A DNA stretch of 64,000 nt from an uncultured Schlesneria sp. Lineage in GTDB: Bacteria > Planctomycetota > Planctomycetia > Planctomycetales > Planctomycetaceae. A model generated the notes under the pieces. It was not told where the DNA came from. It searched no databases and worked only from the letters and a program-made list of their open reading frames with translations. Every line of letters starts with the position of its first letter. Position 1 is the first letter of the stretch. Position numbers and translations under genes: made by a program. The stretch spans positions 1 through 64,000 of the forward strand of contig CAILLA010000039.1 in the NCBI GenBank assembly GCA_903834925.1. Direction: 5' to 3'. Shown here piece after piece: positions 7,821 through 17,042 of the stretch.

Positions 7821-9596
7821 GTGCATGTCTGCCTGCGAGAGCCAGCCTTCGGGACTCCAGCCTCGGGCCTGGTTATAGGCAGAAATCAAGTCGTTCAGAC
7901 GTTCGAGTGAGAGATGACCTCGCAAATCATCGGCGGCCGATTTCTGCAACATTCGGCTGGGCAACGTATCTTCCGCAGGGGTCCATCCGGCGAGGATATT
8001 GAATCGCTTTTTGGCAGTGACAATCCGGCGTGCCGTTTCACGAAGTTCACTTGCGGTGACATCCCAGCCGGTTACGAATCGTAAAATCTCGGCAGATTCA
8101 GCGAAGAAATTAGTGAAAACTCCTCGCAGGAATTTACATAAGATCAGTGAGTCCATCAGGGCCGCTTTGTCTTCGGTTTCCACCGCGAGTGGTGCCGATT
8201 CGGGGCCGACGTGTTTTCGATCGACCGCCTCGGAAAAATCAACTTCGTAGGCACCCGACCGGTTATGGTCGGCACCGCGAGTTCCAACAGCAAAGCCAAG
8301 TGCCATCATTTGCAATCCACGCGGATCATAACCGGGAAGTTCCAAACCCTTTACCTGTGGAGCGAAGGCGATCGAGTCATGGCCGATACGATGTGCCATT
8401 CGGCGACTCCCTTCAGCGAGAAGAGGACCAATCCCATTGCCGCTGATGACCGAATCCAAAGCCTTGAGTAATGACTGTCCGTTGCCGAACTGTAGCCAGG
8501 GTTCGTCGAGAAGTTTGCGTTGGACACATTCCATGGCGAACGCGATCGTTCCACCAGCGCTGATTGTATCAAGTCCCCATTCATCGCATCGCCGCGACGC
8601 TTCGAGGACGATCTCGGGATCGTCAATACCGCACAGCGGTCCGAATGCAAACAGGTTTTCATATTCTAAACGAACTGAACCTCGGCCATTTTTCATGCTG
8701 TAAAGATGTTCGCAGCCAATCGTGCAGGCGACACAAGAGGCTCGTGCTCGGTCACGAGCGACACTCAGTTCCTCCGGAGAAATTGCAATCGCTCCGGCGA
8801 AACTTCCCTCTTGAAAATTACGAGTCGGCAGCACATTTAATCGATTGAAAGTCAGCAAATTCGAGGCCGTACCCAATTCACGATATTTCGCTGTCGCCGG
8901 TCCGAACGATTTTTCGGACAACTGCTTGGCTAATCCCACCAGCGCTGCTGGATCAGACCATTGCGGCCGGTGCGAGCCGCGTACGGCGATCGCCTTGATA
9001 TTTTTTGAACCAAGTATCGCGCCGCTACCGCCGCGTCCTGCGTGTCTGCCGTCGTGTGAGATTGTTGCGTAGAGGACCTGCATTTCACCCGCCTGACCAA
9101 TGGTGGCGGTCTGAAAATCTGCACCCAGGCGATTTCGCAAATGTTCCTGCGTGGCCTGGTTCGAAAGGCCCCAGCAGTCACCGGCGGGTTCCAGTCGAAC
9201 GTGATCGTCATCAATGACCAGGATCGACGGCTGCTGTGCTTGACCGACGATCACGATGGCATCGTGTCCCGCTTTTTTACCGGCCAATGCAAAGCCACTG
9301 CTGGCGAGTGAGTCATTAATTCGGTTTGTTAAAGGGCTTTTACTGACCACGGCAAACTTCGCAGAAGTCGTGAGCGGGCTACCGACCAACGGACTGAAGA
9401 CGAATGCGATCGGTGCCATTGGCGACAGTGGATCAGCTTCGGCGGCCCGTTCATGCAGCAGAATGGCGACGCCCAGTCCGCTGCCACCAAGATACTGACG
9501 AAGGATTTGGGGTTCGAGGGGAGTCCTTGTTGATGTTCCATCAGACACATCGATTCGCAGATAACAGCCGTGATAACCGGGAACTTCGCGTCGCAT
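7806..9596 (-). CDS. Aldehyde:ferredoxin oxidoreductase family protein (tungsten/molybdenum bis-pterin enzyme)
   Basis: A 596-aa member of the aldehyde:ferredoxin oxidoreductase (AOR) family, which oxidises aldehydes to carboxylic acids at a tungsten or molybdenum bis-pterin centre and passes electrons to ferredoxin. Length fits the family. The N-terminal domain has YLGGSGLG (35-42) and GRGGSGAILGSKN (187-199), both usual in AOR. The [4Fe-4S] ligands are visible as C288, C291 and C295 (CxxCxxxC) and a later Cys in LILCKFL. No signal peptide is present, so it is cytoplasmic. A MoaD-like gene lies 111 bases upstream on the same strand, as seen for other AOR genes, and probably supplies cofactor sulfur chemistry. 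The substrate is unknown. Confidence 0.92.
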   Translation of the reverse strand: MRREVPGYHGCYLRIDVSDGTSTRTPLEPQILRQYLGGSGLGVAILLHERAAEADPLSPMAPIAFVFSPLVGSPLTTSAKFAVVSKSPLTNRINDSLASSGFALAGKKAGHDAIVIVGQAQQPSILVIDDDHVRLEPAGDCWGLSNQATQEHLRNRLGADFQTATIGQAGEMQVLYATISHDGRHAGRGGSGAILGSKNIKAIAVRGSHRPQWSDPAALVGLAKQLSEKSFGPATAKYRELGTASNLLTFNRLNVLPTRNFQEGSFAGAIAISPEELSVARDRARASCVACTIGCEHLYSMKNGRGSVRLEYENLFAFGPLCGIDDPEIVLEASRRCDEWGLDTISAGGTIAFAMECVQRKLLDEPWLQFGNGQSLLKALDSVISGNGIGPLLAEGSRRMAHRIGHDSIAFAPQVKGLELPGYDPRGLQMMALGFAVGTRGADHNRSGAYEVDFSEAVDRKHVGPESAPLAVETEDKAALMDSLILCKFLRGVFTNFFAESAEILRFVTGWDVTASELRETARRIVTAKKRFNILAGWTPAEDTLPSRMLQKSAADDLRGHLSLERLNDLISAYNQARGWSPEGWLSQADMHSESF

Positions 9597-9677
9597 GTGA
9601 ATTTCTAACGTTTGAACGAATGTCAGGCTGGACGCATTACCGTTTAGCGTCCGCCATCCAATGAGTGGCGATCGCTT

Positions 9678-9696
9678 CCGACGCTAACAGCGTCGG
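9678..9696. repeat. Short perfect hairpin between moaD-like and AOR genes
   Basis: An 8-bp perfect inverted repeat, CCGACGCT-AAC-AGCGTCGG, lies between the two minus-strand genes. Flanking it are two similar 20-base pieces, each ending in CATCCAATGAG (near 9655-9665 and 9718-9728). A similar hairpin core (CGACGC/GCGTCG) recurs near 33746, so this may be a dispersed intergenic motif rather than a terminator; no T-run follows. Confidence 0.55.
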
Positions 9697-9707
9697 CCAC
9701 GTGACGC

Positions 9708-9977
9708 TTAGCCCCCGGCATCCAATGAGAGTATCAGAACCGAGTCACCTTCGCGCAGCAATGTGTCGGGTTCTGTCACGAACCGATTGCCGGACAGATT
9801 GGCTGTAAAACCCGGTTTCAAGTGACGACCATCAATACAACTGGTCGCGAGTTCGGGGAACCGGGCCGCTAAATCGCTGAGGACGTCACCGAGATCGTGA
9901 CCAATTGCCACAGTTTGAGCGACGCCAGCACGGGCACGCGGGATTCCGAACAGTTCGACTTTCACGGACACCGGCAT
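9708..9977 (-). CDS. MoaD/ThiS family sulfur-carrier protein
   Basis: An 89-aa ubiquitin-fold sulfur carrier. Its last residues are LDAGG: the C-terminal Gly-Gly is the site of adenylation and thiocarboxylation in MoaD, the small subunit of molybdopterin synthase. The body shows typical MoaD features (KVELFGIPRARAG near the start, LREGDSVLILSL before the tail). Placement directly upstream of the AOR gene on the same strand suggests a dedicated carrier for the tungsto/molybdopterin cofactor of that enzyme. No moaE partner is adjacent. Confidence 0.85.
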   Translation of the reverse strand: MPVSVKVELFGIPRARAGVAQTVAIGHDLGDVLSDLAARFPELATSCIDGRHLKPGFTANLSGNRFVTEPDTLLREGDSVLILSLDAGG

Positions 9978-10621
9978 ACGCCACCCCCAAAGGGTCGTTC
10001 TGATGTTTTGCCGATTTTCTGGGATGTTAACCGAGGTGCTTCAGATCTCCAATATGGATTGTATAAGCCGAAGCGTTAATGTTCCGGACGTTACAAACAA
10101 ATTGGCACCGCTGTCATCAAGACTTAACGTTCAGATTGTGTGCCACTGCATCGGAGTCTTCGGAGACGCAGTGTCTTCCTCCTTATCAGCCAATTAAAGA
10201 GCACTGGATGACCGAAGACGGTCATCCAGTGGCATCCGAATCTTTAGGGCTTTGACAACGCACTGACACTCATCTCAACAAACACCGATCGTTAGCTGCC
10301 CCAAAACCTCTTTTTTGTGGCATTGTCTGCCGAAGTTGCACGGTTCTCAATGAATTCGACCATTGACGGAGAAAATTCCCGAATGAGACGTATTGACCCA
10401 ATTCCGCAAGATGAACTATCAATCGCGCCCTGTCACAGCCTCGATTGACTTTGATTGTTGTTTTAGCCCTTCAAAACGGACTTCCAGCCCATATGGCTGG
10501 AGTCAACCAAACCGCGAATTGTCCAGTAAACGGCCGGGTCGCATTTCGCCCACGGCTCATCCAGTTGTCGGAACGAGTTCGACGCGCCTCGAAAATGCCA
10601 GACCCGGAGGAGGAAGTTATC
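9978..10621. other. Intergenic region with dispersed repeat
   Basis: No gene is supported. The interval holds the MITE-like repeat at 10105-10263, and further on the leader of the secretin-like gene. An open frame from 10445 continues into that gene, but the better start is the TTG at 10622. Confidence 0.5.
10105..10263 (+). repeat. MITE-like dispersed repeat, copy A (degenerate left end)
   Basis: About 159 bases, closely similar in reverse complement to the element at 26381-26534. Shared blocks include TGTGCCACTGCATCGGAGTCTTC, split by small changes, then GACCGAAGACGGTCATCCAGTGG, CCGAATCTTTAG and the right terminus TTGACAACGCAC. The left terminus has diverged and the right flank is TG rather than TA, so this is probably the older copy. 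It has no coding capacity. Confidence 0.8.
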
Positions 10622-13600
10622 TTGGGTAGGATCATCGGACTGATCGGTTGCACTATGTTGGTTATCGCAGGATTGCGATTGACCAACCTTCAGCACGTTG
10701 AGACCACCACACTTAAGGGTGGCGAGGATCGCGGGGGTCGTCAGGCAAAACTGACGCCTCGTGAACACTACAAGCGAGGTAAAGAGCTTTACCTTCGAGG
10801 TAAGTACTTCGATGCACTTCCTCATCTGGAGGAAGCATCACTGGCGACCACCGGGCTATCCGCCTCGGAACGTCGTCAGACCGAAGACTGCCTCAATCGG
10901 GCTCGTCTCAAGGTCCAGGGTGTCGCCGATCAGAACGACCCCTCCGACAATAAGTCGGTTGTCCGGGCTCAATCGGATTCCTGGGAAACCGATTCGCCAA
11001 AGGTCAAGGATGCGACGAACGACGACGCACGGGACCGAGTCGAACAACTGATGATCCAGGCGAACGCCGCTTACAAGTTCGGCGATAAGGCGGAAGCGGC
11101 GAAGCTGGCAACGCTCGCTAATAAGCTGGCAAAGTCTGCTAAGCTCAAATTTGCCAAGGATCAGATGTCACCAGGCGAGTTCCTCGCCAAATTGACACCT
11201 GTCAAACTGGATGTTTCTCCCAAATCGAATTCCGCTGCTGACAGTGCAACCGATTGGGCTAATAGCGATCCCGCACCGTCGTCAGGCGTCAAACAAGCGG
11301 CATCGAAGGGTGCAAGTCGTTCTGACATTCGACAGACGGCCTCACGTAATGACACCGATGACTTCGCCGATTCCATCGCCAGTGAAGAAAGTTCACCACG
11401 TCAAGAATCTGGCAGCAGTAACCGTCGGGTGAGTACAACGAAAGAACTTGCGGTCAAGTTGATAGCTCAGGCTCGCGAAGACATCAAGGCTGGCCGACTT
11501 GAAGACGCCAAACGACGAGCGTTAGAGGCGGATCAGCTCGACGCAGCCTACGAAATTATCGAAGACCGACCAGAATTGCTGCTGGCAGACATTGATCGTC
11601 GTCAAAACACGACGACCATCGCTCGCAACTCGGGATCAAAATCCTCGAACACGACCGCCGGAAAAGCGAAGCGTGGCAAGGATTCGGATGGTGGCCAGGA
11701 ACAAGCTTCTGACAATGCCGATTCCGCCCAAAAGCAACAGGCATTGAAGTTGATCGAACAGGCACGCAAGGCAATGGAAGCTGGCGATCTCGAAACCGCT
11801 CAAGCGAAGGCAGAACAGGCCGAGCGACTCAACGTCGTTTACAAATTGTTTGAGGACATGCCGGACGTCGTGCTGAACGAAGTTGCAGCCCGTCGTGCTT
11901 CTCAAAATCTTGCACGCAAAGACAGCAAGGTCGTTCCTGTCCGATCAACAGAGGATGCGCCACAAGCCAAAGCTCTGTTATCCAAGGCAAGAGCTGCATT
12001 GAAAGAAGGCCGCGTTGACGAGGCGAAGGAACTCGCAATGAAGGCCAACGAATTGAAAGTCGCATTTAGTTTGTTTGAAGACACGCCGGAAATCGTGCTC
12101 GCGGATATCGAGCGAGCTGGCAATGGTGCAGGTCGCCGAACGATGGATAAGTCGCTGTCGGCAGAAAAGGAAGTTGATGGTCTGGCCAAGCAGACCGAAG
12201 CGATCAAGTTGCTTCGAGATGCTCGCAAGTTGATGAAAGAAGGGCGATTTGAAGAAGCTCGAGCGAAAGCCCTGGAAGTCGATGCGATGGAAGTTGCACT
12301 TCCGGTGACGGCCGACAGCCCTGAACTTCTTTTGACCGACCTGAACAAGACGATTTCTGCTCAGAACATCGCTTCAAAAGGCAAGAGACAACCATCCGGA
12401 AGCGTCAACACCGCCAATGTCGTCGAACGTCCAATGGACGACGAGAGTCGACTCGCCGCACGAAGCGGTCACCGAGGTAATCTGGTCGGTGCGAGTGGAA
12501 CAGAAGAAGTTGTTGATAACGAAGAGACCCCTGAAATCGCTCAGGCAGGACTTTCCGCAAGTGACCTTTACACAAAGGGAATGGCGGAACTGAAAAAGGG
12601 TAAACGAGATCTGGCTTACCAGGCGTTCAAGGCAGCCTTCGATTCCGGTGAGCGACTTGATCCCGTCCGCAATCAACGACTCAATGATTACCTGCGTGAC
12701 CTGGCTCCACGAGCCAATCGAAGTGGCGTCCAAATGGCCAGTGATCAGGCGGAACGACTTTCCGATCCGACGCCAATGGATGCTGCTCAGCAGGAACAAC
12801 TCGTCAAATTCGAGCGAGTTCGGGCCGAGGTTTTGAATTCGGTCTTCAAGGCCGAGCGATTGAAAGAATCCGATCCTGAAAAGGCTCTGGAACTGATCGA
12901 TCAAACGATGGCAAAGGTTGAAAACGCCGAGCTTTCGACGGAAGCGGCTGCTCCACTGATGAAGCAACTCAACCGCACGAGAAGCGTTTTGCGGACCGAG
13001 ATCGAACAGAAGGCACCCAACATTGCCTTGAACGCTGAAAACAAACGCGTGAAGGACCAGATCGAAAAGGAAATCAAGGCCGCTGTTCGAATCGACCAGG
13101 ATATGGTCAAGCTCGTCGAAGAGTACAATGAACTCTACAAGCAACAACGATATGCAGAAGCCGTTGTTGTCGCCAAGAAGGCGAAAGAGTTGAATCCGAA
13201 AGATCCGACCGTCGTGGTGATGGTGATCAAGGGACAACTCGCTCTCCAGAACAAGTTCAACGAAGACCTGAAGAACGATAAAGAAGAGACTCGGCTGAGA
13301 GTCGGTAACGACACTGAGCGAAGTCTTGTGCATGACTTGAGCGATGATCATCCAATGTCGTTCGACAAGAAGATGTGGGAGAACGTCAGCAAACGCAAAG
13401 GCAAGTACGGCGCGGATAATCGCAAGAAGAGCGACGAAGAAATCCAGATCGAAAAGAGCTTGCAACGAAAGATTTCGCTGCACGAAGACAATGTGCCGCT
13501 TGTTGATGTCATCCGCAAAATCAAGGCGGTCGCCGATATCAACATCGTATTCGACGAAGCAGGTCTCGAAGAAGAAGGGGTCAGTTCCAACACGGCGATC

Positions 13601-15562
13601 TCAATCGATGTTGATAGCATCACGGTCAAGAGTGCTCTGAACCTGATTCTGCAACGCTTCCAGTTGGCCTATATGGTTGATAACGAAGTCTTGAAGATCA
13701 CAAACCATGTGCGTCAACGTGGCGAAATGGTCAACGCAATCTATAACGTTGCGGATCTGGTTGTCACGATTCCGAACTTTGGTACGGATTCTTCGGGCGC
13801 TTCACCGCGAATCGGTAGTGTTCCTGGACCAGGCCAGGGTTTCGGTAGTCAGGCCTTCCTGAATAATGGCATCGGCGGACAAGCCTTCGCACAGGTCGGA
13901 CCGAATTCAAACGGCTTTAACATTCCGGGCGAACAGGAATCCCGTTTGAACGGTGCCCGACGTAGCACGGACTTCACCGAACTCACGAATCTGATTACGT
14001 CGACAATTGCTCCAGATACCTGGGAACAGGCTGGGGGACAAGCGAGGGTACAATCGTTTGAAACGACATTGAGTCTGGTTATCCGCCAGACGCAAAAGAC
14101 CCACGAAGAAATCGCAGATTTGCTTGCTCAACTTCGCCGTCTGCAAGACCTGCAAGTCACGATCGAAGTCCGGTTCATCACCGTGGCGGACCGATTCTTC
14201 GAACGAATTGGAGTTGACTTCAACTTCGATATCAAGCCAACCGTTGGATACCCCAAGGTTGACAATGGTCTTCTGCCAATCCTTCCATTCGGCTCAGTAC
14301 TCGTTCCACAAGCAGGCCAGAACTCAATTAGCCAGTCGGGTAGTCAGAACGGTGGTGGCCAGAACGGTGGTGGTCAGAACGGTGGTGGTCAGAACGGTGG
14401 TGGCCAGAACGGTGGCGGTCAGAACGGCGGTCAGCAGGGTCAACAGGGTCAACAGGGGCAAAACACAACGTCAAACTCGTTATTCCAACCGCCACCAACT
14501 CAGAGTTTGATTAATAATCCGGCAAGTAACACAATCGTGGGATTGAAGTCTCCGACCAGCTTTACGCCAGACCTCACGATTCCGTTCCAACAGGGGTCAT
14601 TCGACGTCGGGGTTCCAACATTCGGTGGTTACAATCCGACTGCCGGTGTTCAGACAGGTATCGCGATCCTGAGTGACCTTGAAGCGTTCTTCTTCATCTC
14701 AGCCGCTCAAGGGGATTCACGATCGAACTTGCTGTTCGCTCCGAAAGTCACCACGTTCAACGGGATCCCGGCGACCGTGAGCGACAACCGAACTCGTCCG
14801 TTCGTAACCAGTCTCGTTCCGACCGTCGGCTTTGCAGCGGTGGGTTACACGCCGATCATCACGAACGTTCCTGAAGGTATTACGCTGACCGCAACGCCGG
14901 TTGTGTCGGCAGATCGTCGATTCGTCCGGTTGACACTGATTCCAATCTTCCGAAGTATCACCGACGTCTTCTCGTTCACCGCAGTGGGTGGCTCGGGTGC
15001 TGGCGGTCAGCAGGGTGGTGGTCAACAAGGTGGCCAGGGTGGCTTCGGCGGTGGTGGTGGTCAAGGTGGCGGTGGCTTCGGTGGCGGTGGTGGTGGTCAA
15101 GGCGGCGGTGGCCAGTTCGGTATCGGCGGTGGACTGGGAAGCATGCAACTGATGCAGACTCTGTTTACACAAGGCGGTGGTGGTTTTGGTGGCGGCGGCG
15201 GCGGCGGCTTTGGCGGCGGCCAGGGTGGCCAAGGCGGTCAGCAGGGTGGCCAGCAAGGGCAACAGGGCGGCGGCGGTGGCGGAGCGGCGATTACCGTCCA
15301 GCAACCTGTTGTGGAGACAATCACCGTCCAGACAACAGTCAGCGTCCCTGACGGCGGCAGTGTGCTGTTGGGTGGTGTTAAACGACTTAAGGAAGGCCGC
15401 ACGATGGCGGGCGTGCCAATCTTGAACAAGATTCCTTACGTCAGCCGATTGTTCCGAAACAGCGGTGTTGGCCGTGAAACAGAAAGCCTGATGATGATGG
15501 TGACGCCACGAATCATCATCCAGGAAGAAGAGGAAGAATTGCTCGGTATCCCACGGAACTAG
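10622..15562 (+). CDS. Giant secretin-domain protein with helical-repeat N-terminal region
   Basis: A predicted outer-membrane secretin-like protein of 1,646 aa, more than twice the usual GspD/PilQ length. A hydrophobic N-terminal anchor or signal (residues 2-20) is followed by a TPR-like segment (about 45-80) and at least five related helical modules starting near residues 137, 272, 370, 446 and 525 (pattern A.KLI.QAR..MEAG..E.A...A). An STN/N-domain-like region lies at about 950-1030. The secretin core (about 1150-1640) ends with [11 protein letters not shown], then [15 protein letters not shown] and MMMVTPRII, all typical of secretins. Two Gly/Gln-rich inserts interrupt the core. The TTG at 10622 is chosen because GGAGGAGG stands about 8 bases before it. 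ATG 10595 is the alternative. No other secretion gene is adjacent. Confidence 0.88.
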   Translation: MGRIIGLIGCTMLVIAGLRLTNLQHVETTTLKGGEDRGGRQAKLTPREHYKRGKELYLRGKYFDALPHLEEASLATTGLSASERRQTEDCLNRARLKVQGVADQNDPSDNKSVVRAQSDSWETDSPKVKDATNDDARDRVEQLMIQANAAYKFGDKAEAAKLATLANKLAKSAKLKFAKDQMSPGEFLAKLTPVKLDVSPKSNSAADSATDWANSDPAPSSGVKQAASKGASRSDIRQTASRNDTDDFADSIASEESSPRQESGSSNRRVSTTKELAVKLIAQAREDIKAGRLEDAKRRALEADQLDAAYEIIEDRPELLLADIDRRQNTTTIARNSGSKSSNTTAGKAKRGKDSDGGQEQASDNADSAQKQQALKLIEQARKAMEAGDLETAQAKAEQAERLNVVYKLFEDMPDVVLNEVAARRASQNLARKDSKVVPVRSTEDAPQAKALLSKARAALKEGRVDEAKELAMKANELKVAFSLFEDTPEIVLADIERAGNGAGRRTMDKSLSAEKEVDGLAKQTEAIKLLRDARKLMKEGRFEEARAKALEVDAMEVALPVTADSPELLLTDLNKTISAQNIASKGKRQPSGSVNTANVVERPMDDESRLAARSGHRGNLVGASGTEEVVDNEETPEIAQAGLSASDLYTKGMAELKKGKRDLAYQAFKAAFDSGERLDPVRNQRLNDYLRDLAPRANRSGVQMASDQAERLSDPTPMDAAQQEQLVKFERVRAEVLNSVFKAERLKESDPEKALELIDQTMAKVENAELSTEAAAPLMKQLNRTRSVLRTEIEQKAPNIALNAENKRVKDQIEKEIKAAVRIDQDMVKLVEEYNELYKQQRYAEAVVVAKKAKELNPKDPTVVVMVIKGQLALQNKFNEDLKNDKEETRLRVGNDTERSLVHDLSDDHPMSFDKKMWENVSKRKGKYGADNRKKSDEEIQIEKSLQRKISLHEDNVPLVDVIRKIKAVADINIVFDEAGLEEEGVSSNTAISIDVDSITVKSALNLILQRFQLAYMVDNEVLKITNHVRQRGEMVNAIYNVADLVVTIPNFGTDSSGASPRIGSVPGPGQGFGSQAFLNNGIGGQAFAQVGPNSNGFNIPGEQESRLNGARRSTDFTELTNLITSTIAPDTWEQAGGQARVQSFETTLSLVIRQTQKTHEEIADLLAQLRRLQDLQVTIEVRFITVADRFFERIGVDFNFDIKPTVGYPKVDNGLLPILPFGSVLVPQAGQNSISQSGSQNGGGQNGGGQNGGGQNGGGQNGGGQNGGQQGQQGQQGQNTTSNSLFQPPPTQSLINNPASNTIVGLKSPTSFTPDLTIPFQQGSFDVGVPTFGGYNPTAGVQTGIAILSDLEAFFFISAAQGDSRSNLLFAPKVTTFNGIPATVSDNRTRPFVTSLVPTVGFAAVGYTPIITNVPEGITLTATPVVSADRRFVRLTLIPIFRSITDVFSFTAVGGSGAGGQQGGGQQGGQGGFGGGGGQGGGGFGGGGGGQGGGGQFGIGGGLGSMQLMQTLFTQGGGGFGGGGGGGFGGGQGGQGGQQGGQQGQQGGGGGGAAITVQQPVVETITVQTTVSVPDGGSVLLGGVKRLKEGRTMAGVPILNKIPYVSRLFRNSGVGRETESLMMMVTPRIIIQEEEEELLGIPRN
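14345..14431 (+). repeat. 15-bp coding minisatellite in the secretin gene
   Basis: About six units of 15 bases (CAGAACGGTGGTGGC and close variants) encode a GGGQN repeat. A second, less regular Gly/Gln-rich tract lies at about 15001-15290. Both sit in the secretin core and are likely surface loops prone to length change. Confidence 0.9.
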
Positions 15563-15670
15563 CTTCCGTGGTACTGAAAACGCAGGTCATCCGATAGTGA
15601 ACAGGATGATCTGCAAACGAGCACTACGAACAAAAAGGTACCCCCCCGAGGCTCTGTCGCAAGTCCTCGG

Positions 15671-15710
15671 CCGCCGCGATCCTACCGGGCTGGATCGCGG
15701 CGGTTTTTTT
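15671..15710 (+). terminator. Rho-independent terminator after the secretin gene
   Basis: A perfect 12-bp stem, CCGCCGCGATCC with GGATCGCGGCGG (15671-15682 with 15692-15703), a nine-base loop and a run of seven T. Confidence 0.93.
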
Positions 15711-15809
15711 CTTTGAGGTTCGCTTTGTTCCGGTCTTTCATTATCCTGACAGGAAGTTTCCGAAAACTATCATCGTGTTTTCATTGCACATCAAATCAGC
15801 GAGTCAGAC

Positions 15810-17012
15810 ATGCCGTCCCAATCAGCGTCACCCCGCCTGACCTCCCTGGATCAGTTTCGCGGTTACACGATGTTCGGGATGTTGCTCGTAAATTTTCTGG
15901 GTAGTTATTCGATCTGCCCTCGGATCCTGAGGCATACAAACGACTATTGCAGTTATGCCGACACGATCATGCCCCAGTTCCTGTTCGCTGCCGGGTTCGC
16001 GATGCGACTTAGTCTGGGTAAACGGCTTGACTCGGGCGGCAAGATGCCGTGGGGACGAGCGGTCCGACGGATCTTAGGTTTGGCTCTGATTGCAATTGTC
16101 TGGTACACGATTTGTGATTTTACGAGCATCGTCGGCAAGTTCCAAAAGAGACCGGCTCTCGAAGTCTTGGGTGACTTATTCAAACGAGATTATTTCCAGA
16201 CTCTTCTGCATATTGCCGCGACGTCGCTATGGATTCTTCCCGTCGTGAAGGCTTCTTGGCGAATCCGCATCGTCTATGCAATTGTATCGGGACTATTGCA
16301 TTGCGGCATTTCATGGTGGTTCAATTTCGAATGGGTCCATCAAAATCCTAGTGGCATTGATGGTGGTCCGTTCGGATTTCTTACCTGGTCAATCCCTGCA
16401 CTCTGCGGAACTTTAGCATGTGATGCGGTGAAGGAGTCAGGCACGCAGGCGGCATATCGAATTGCCTTGAGCGGAACAGTCGTGATGCTGGTTGGTTGGC
16501 TGATGTCGATGGGCACCGTCCTTTACAACGTAAGACCTGATGACCCAGTCGCTGCCAGAGATTCGGTAAGCCCCGCCAACGCAAAACTCGCACGTGACCC
16601 GGTGATACCAACGCTTGATCGATTGCGTGGTTGGGATGGAACGATTGTTGAGCCGCCCTTTGTCCCTCCACCCGATTCAAACCATCGCAAGTGGAATTAC
16701 TGGATGATGAGCCAGAGAACGGCGAACCTTTCCTATCCGACATTTGCCGCAGGGGTTTCGCTCGTCATCTACGCTTTTTGTCTTTGGATCTGCGATGGTA
16801 GAGGGTTGAACTTGGGACTCTTCAGAACGCTCGGGACAAACTCACTCGCGGCATATCTTCTTCACTCCGTCGCAGGCTGGATTATTTCACCCTACTTTCC
16901 CGCAAAATCGAGTTCTGTCGGATGGGCGATGCTCGGTTTCGGATGCTTCACACTATTTGTTTATGGATTCTGCCGTCTGCTGGAACGACGCAGTTGGTAC
17001 ATTCGAGTTTGA
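15810..17012 (+). CDS. Polytopic membrane protein of the DUF5009 / HGSNAT-like acyltransferase family
   Basis: A 400-aa inner-membrane protein with about ten hydrophobic segments. The N-terminus has LTSLDQFRGYTMFGMLLVN, the hallmark of the family that includes heparan-alpha-glucosaminide N-acetyltransferase-like proteins (DUF5009/DUF1624). These move an acyl group across the membrane onto a sugar. Members are common in planctomycetes and Bacteroidetes beside polysaccharide genes. The gene is 30 bases upstream of a serine hydrolase on the same strand, so the two may be cotranscribed. The acceptor is unknown, and the acyltransferase activity is a family inference. Confidence 0.82.
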   Translation: MPSQSASPRLTSLDQFRGYTMFGMLLVNFLGSYSICPRILRHTNDYCSYADTIMPQFLFAAGFAMRLSLGKRLDSGGKMPWGRAVRRILGLALIAIVWYTICDFTSIVGKFQKRPALEVLGDLFKRDYFQTLLHIAATSLWILPVVKASWRIRIVYAIVSGLLHCGISWWFNFEWVHQNPSGIDGGPFGFLTWSIPALCGTLACDAVKESGTQAAYRIALSGTVVMLVGWLMSMGTVLYNVRPDDPVAARDSVSPANAKLARDPVIPTLDRLRGWDGTIVEPPFVPPPDSNHRKWNYWMMSQRTANLSYPTFAAGVSLVIYAFCLWICDGRGLNLGLFRTLGTNSLAAYLLHSVAGWIISPYFPAKSSSVGWAMLGFGCFTLFVYGFCRLLERRSWYIRV

Positions 17013-17042
17013 CTTCGCTGGTCAATTAAAAAGAGCATCACC

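Noticed and set aside
12374-13483. 369-codon minus-strand open frame inside the secretin-like gene
   Set aside because: Opposite the helical-repeat region of a well-supported gene; its sequence is low-complexity hydrophobic/Asp-rich as expected of a shadow.
14345-14431. CRISPR-like regular repeats
   Set aside because: The 15-bp units are directly adjacent without spacers and encode GGGQN in frame.
14717-15304. Ala/Thr-rich minus-strand frame
   Set aside because: An artefact of the Gly/Gln repeat tract read on the other strand.
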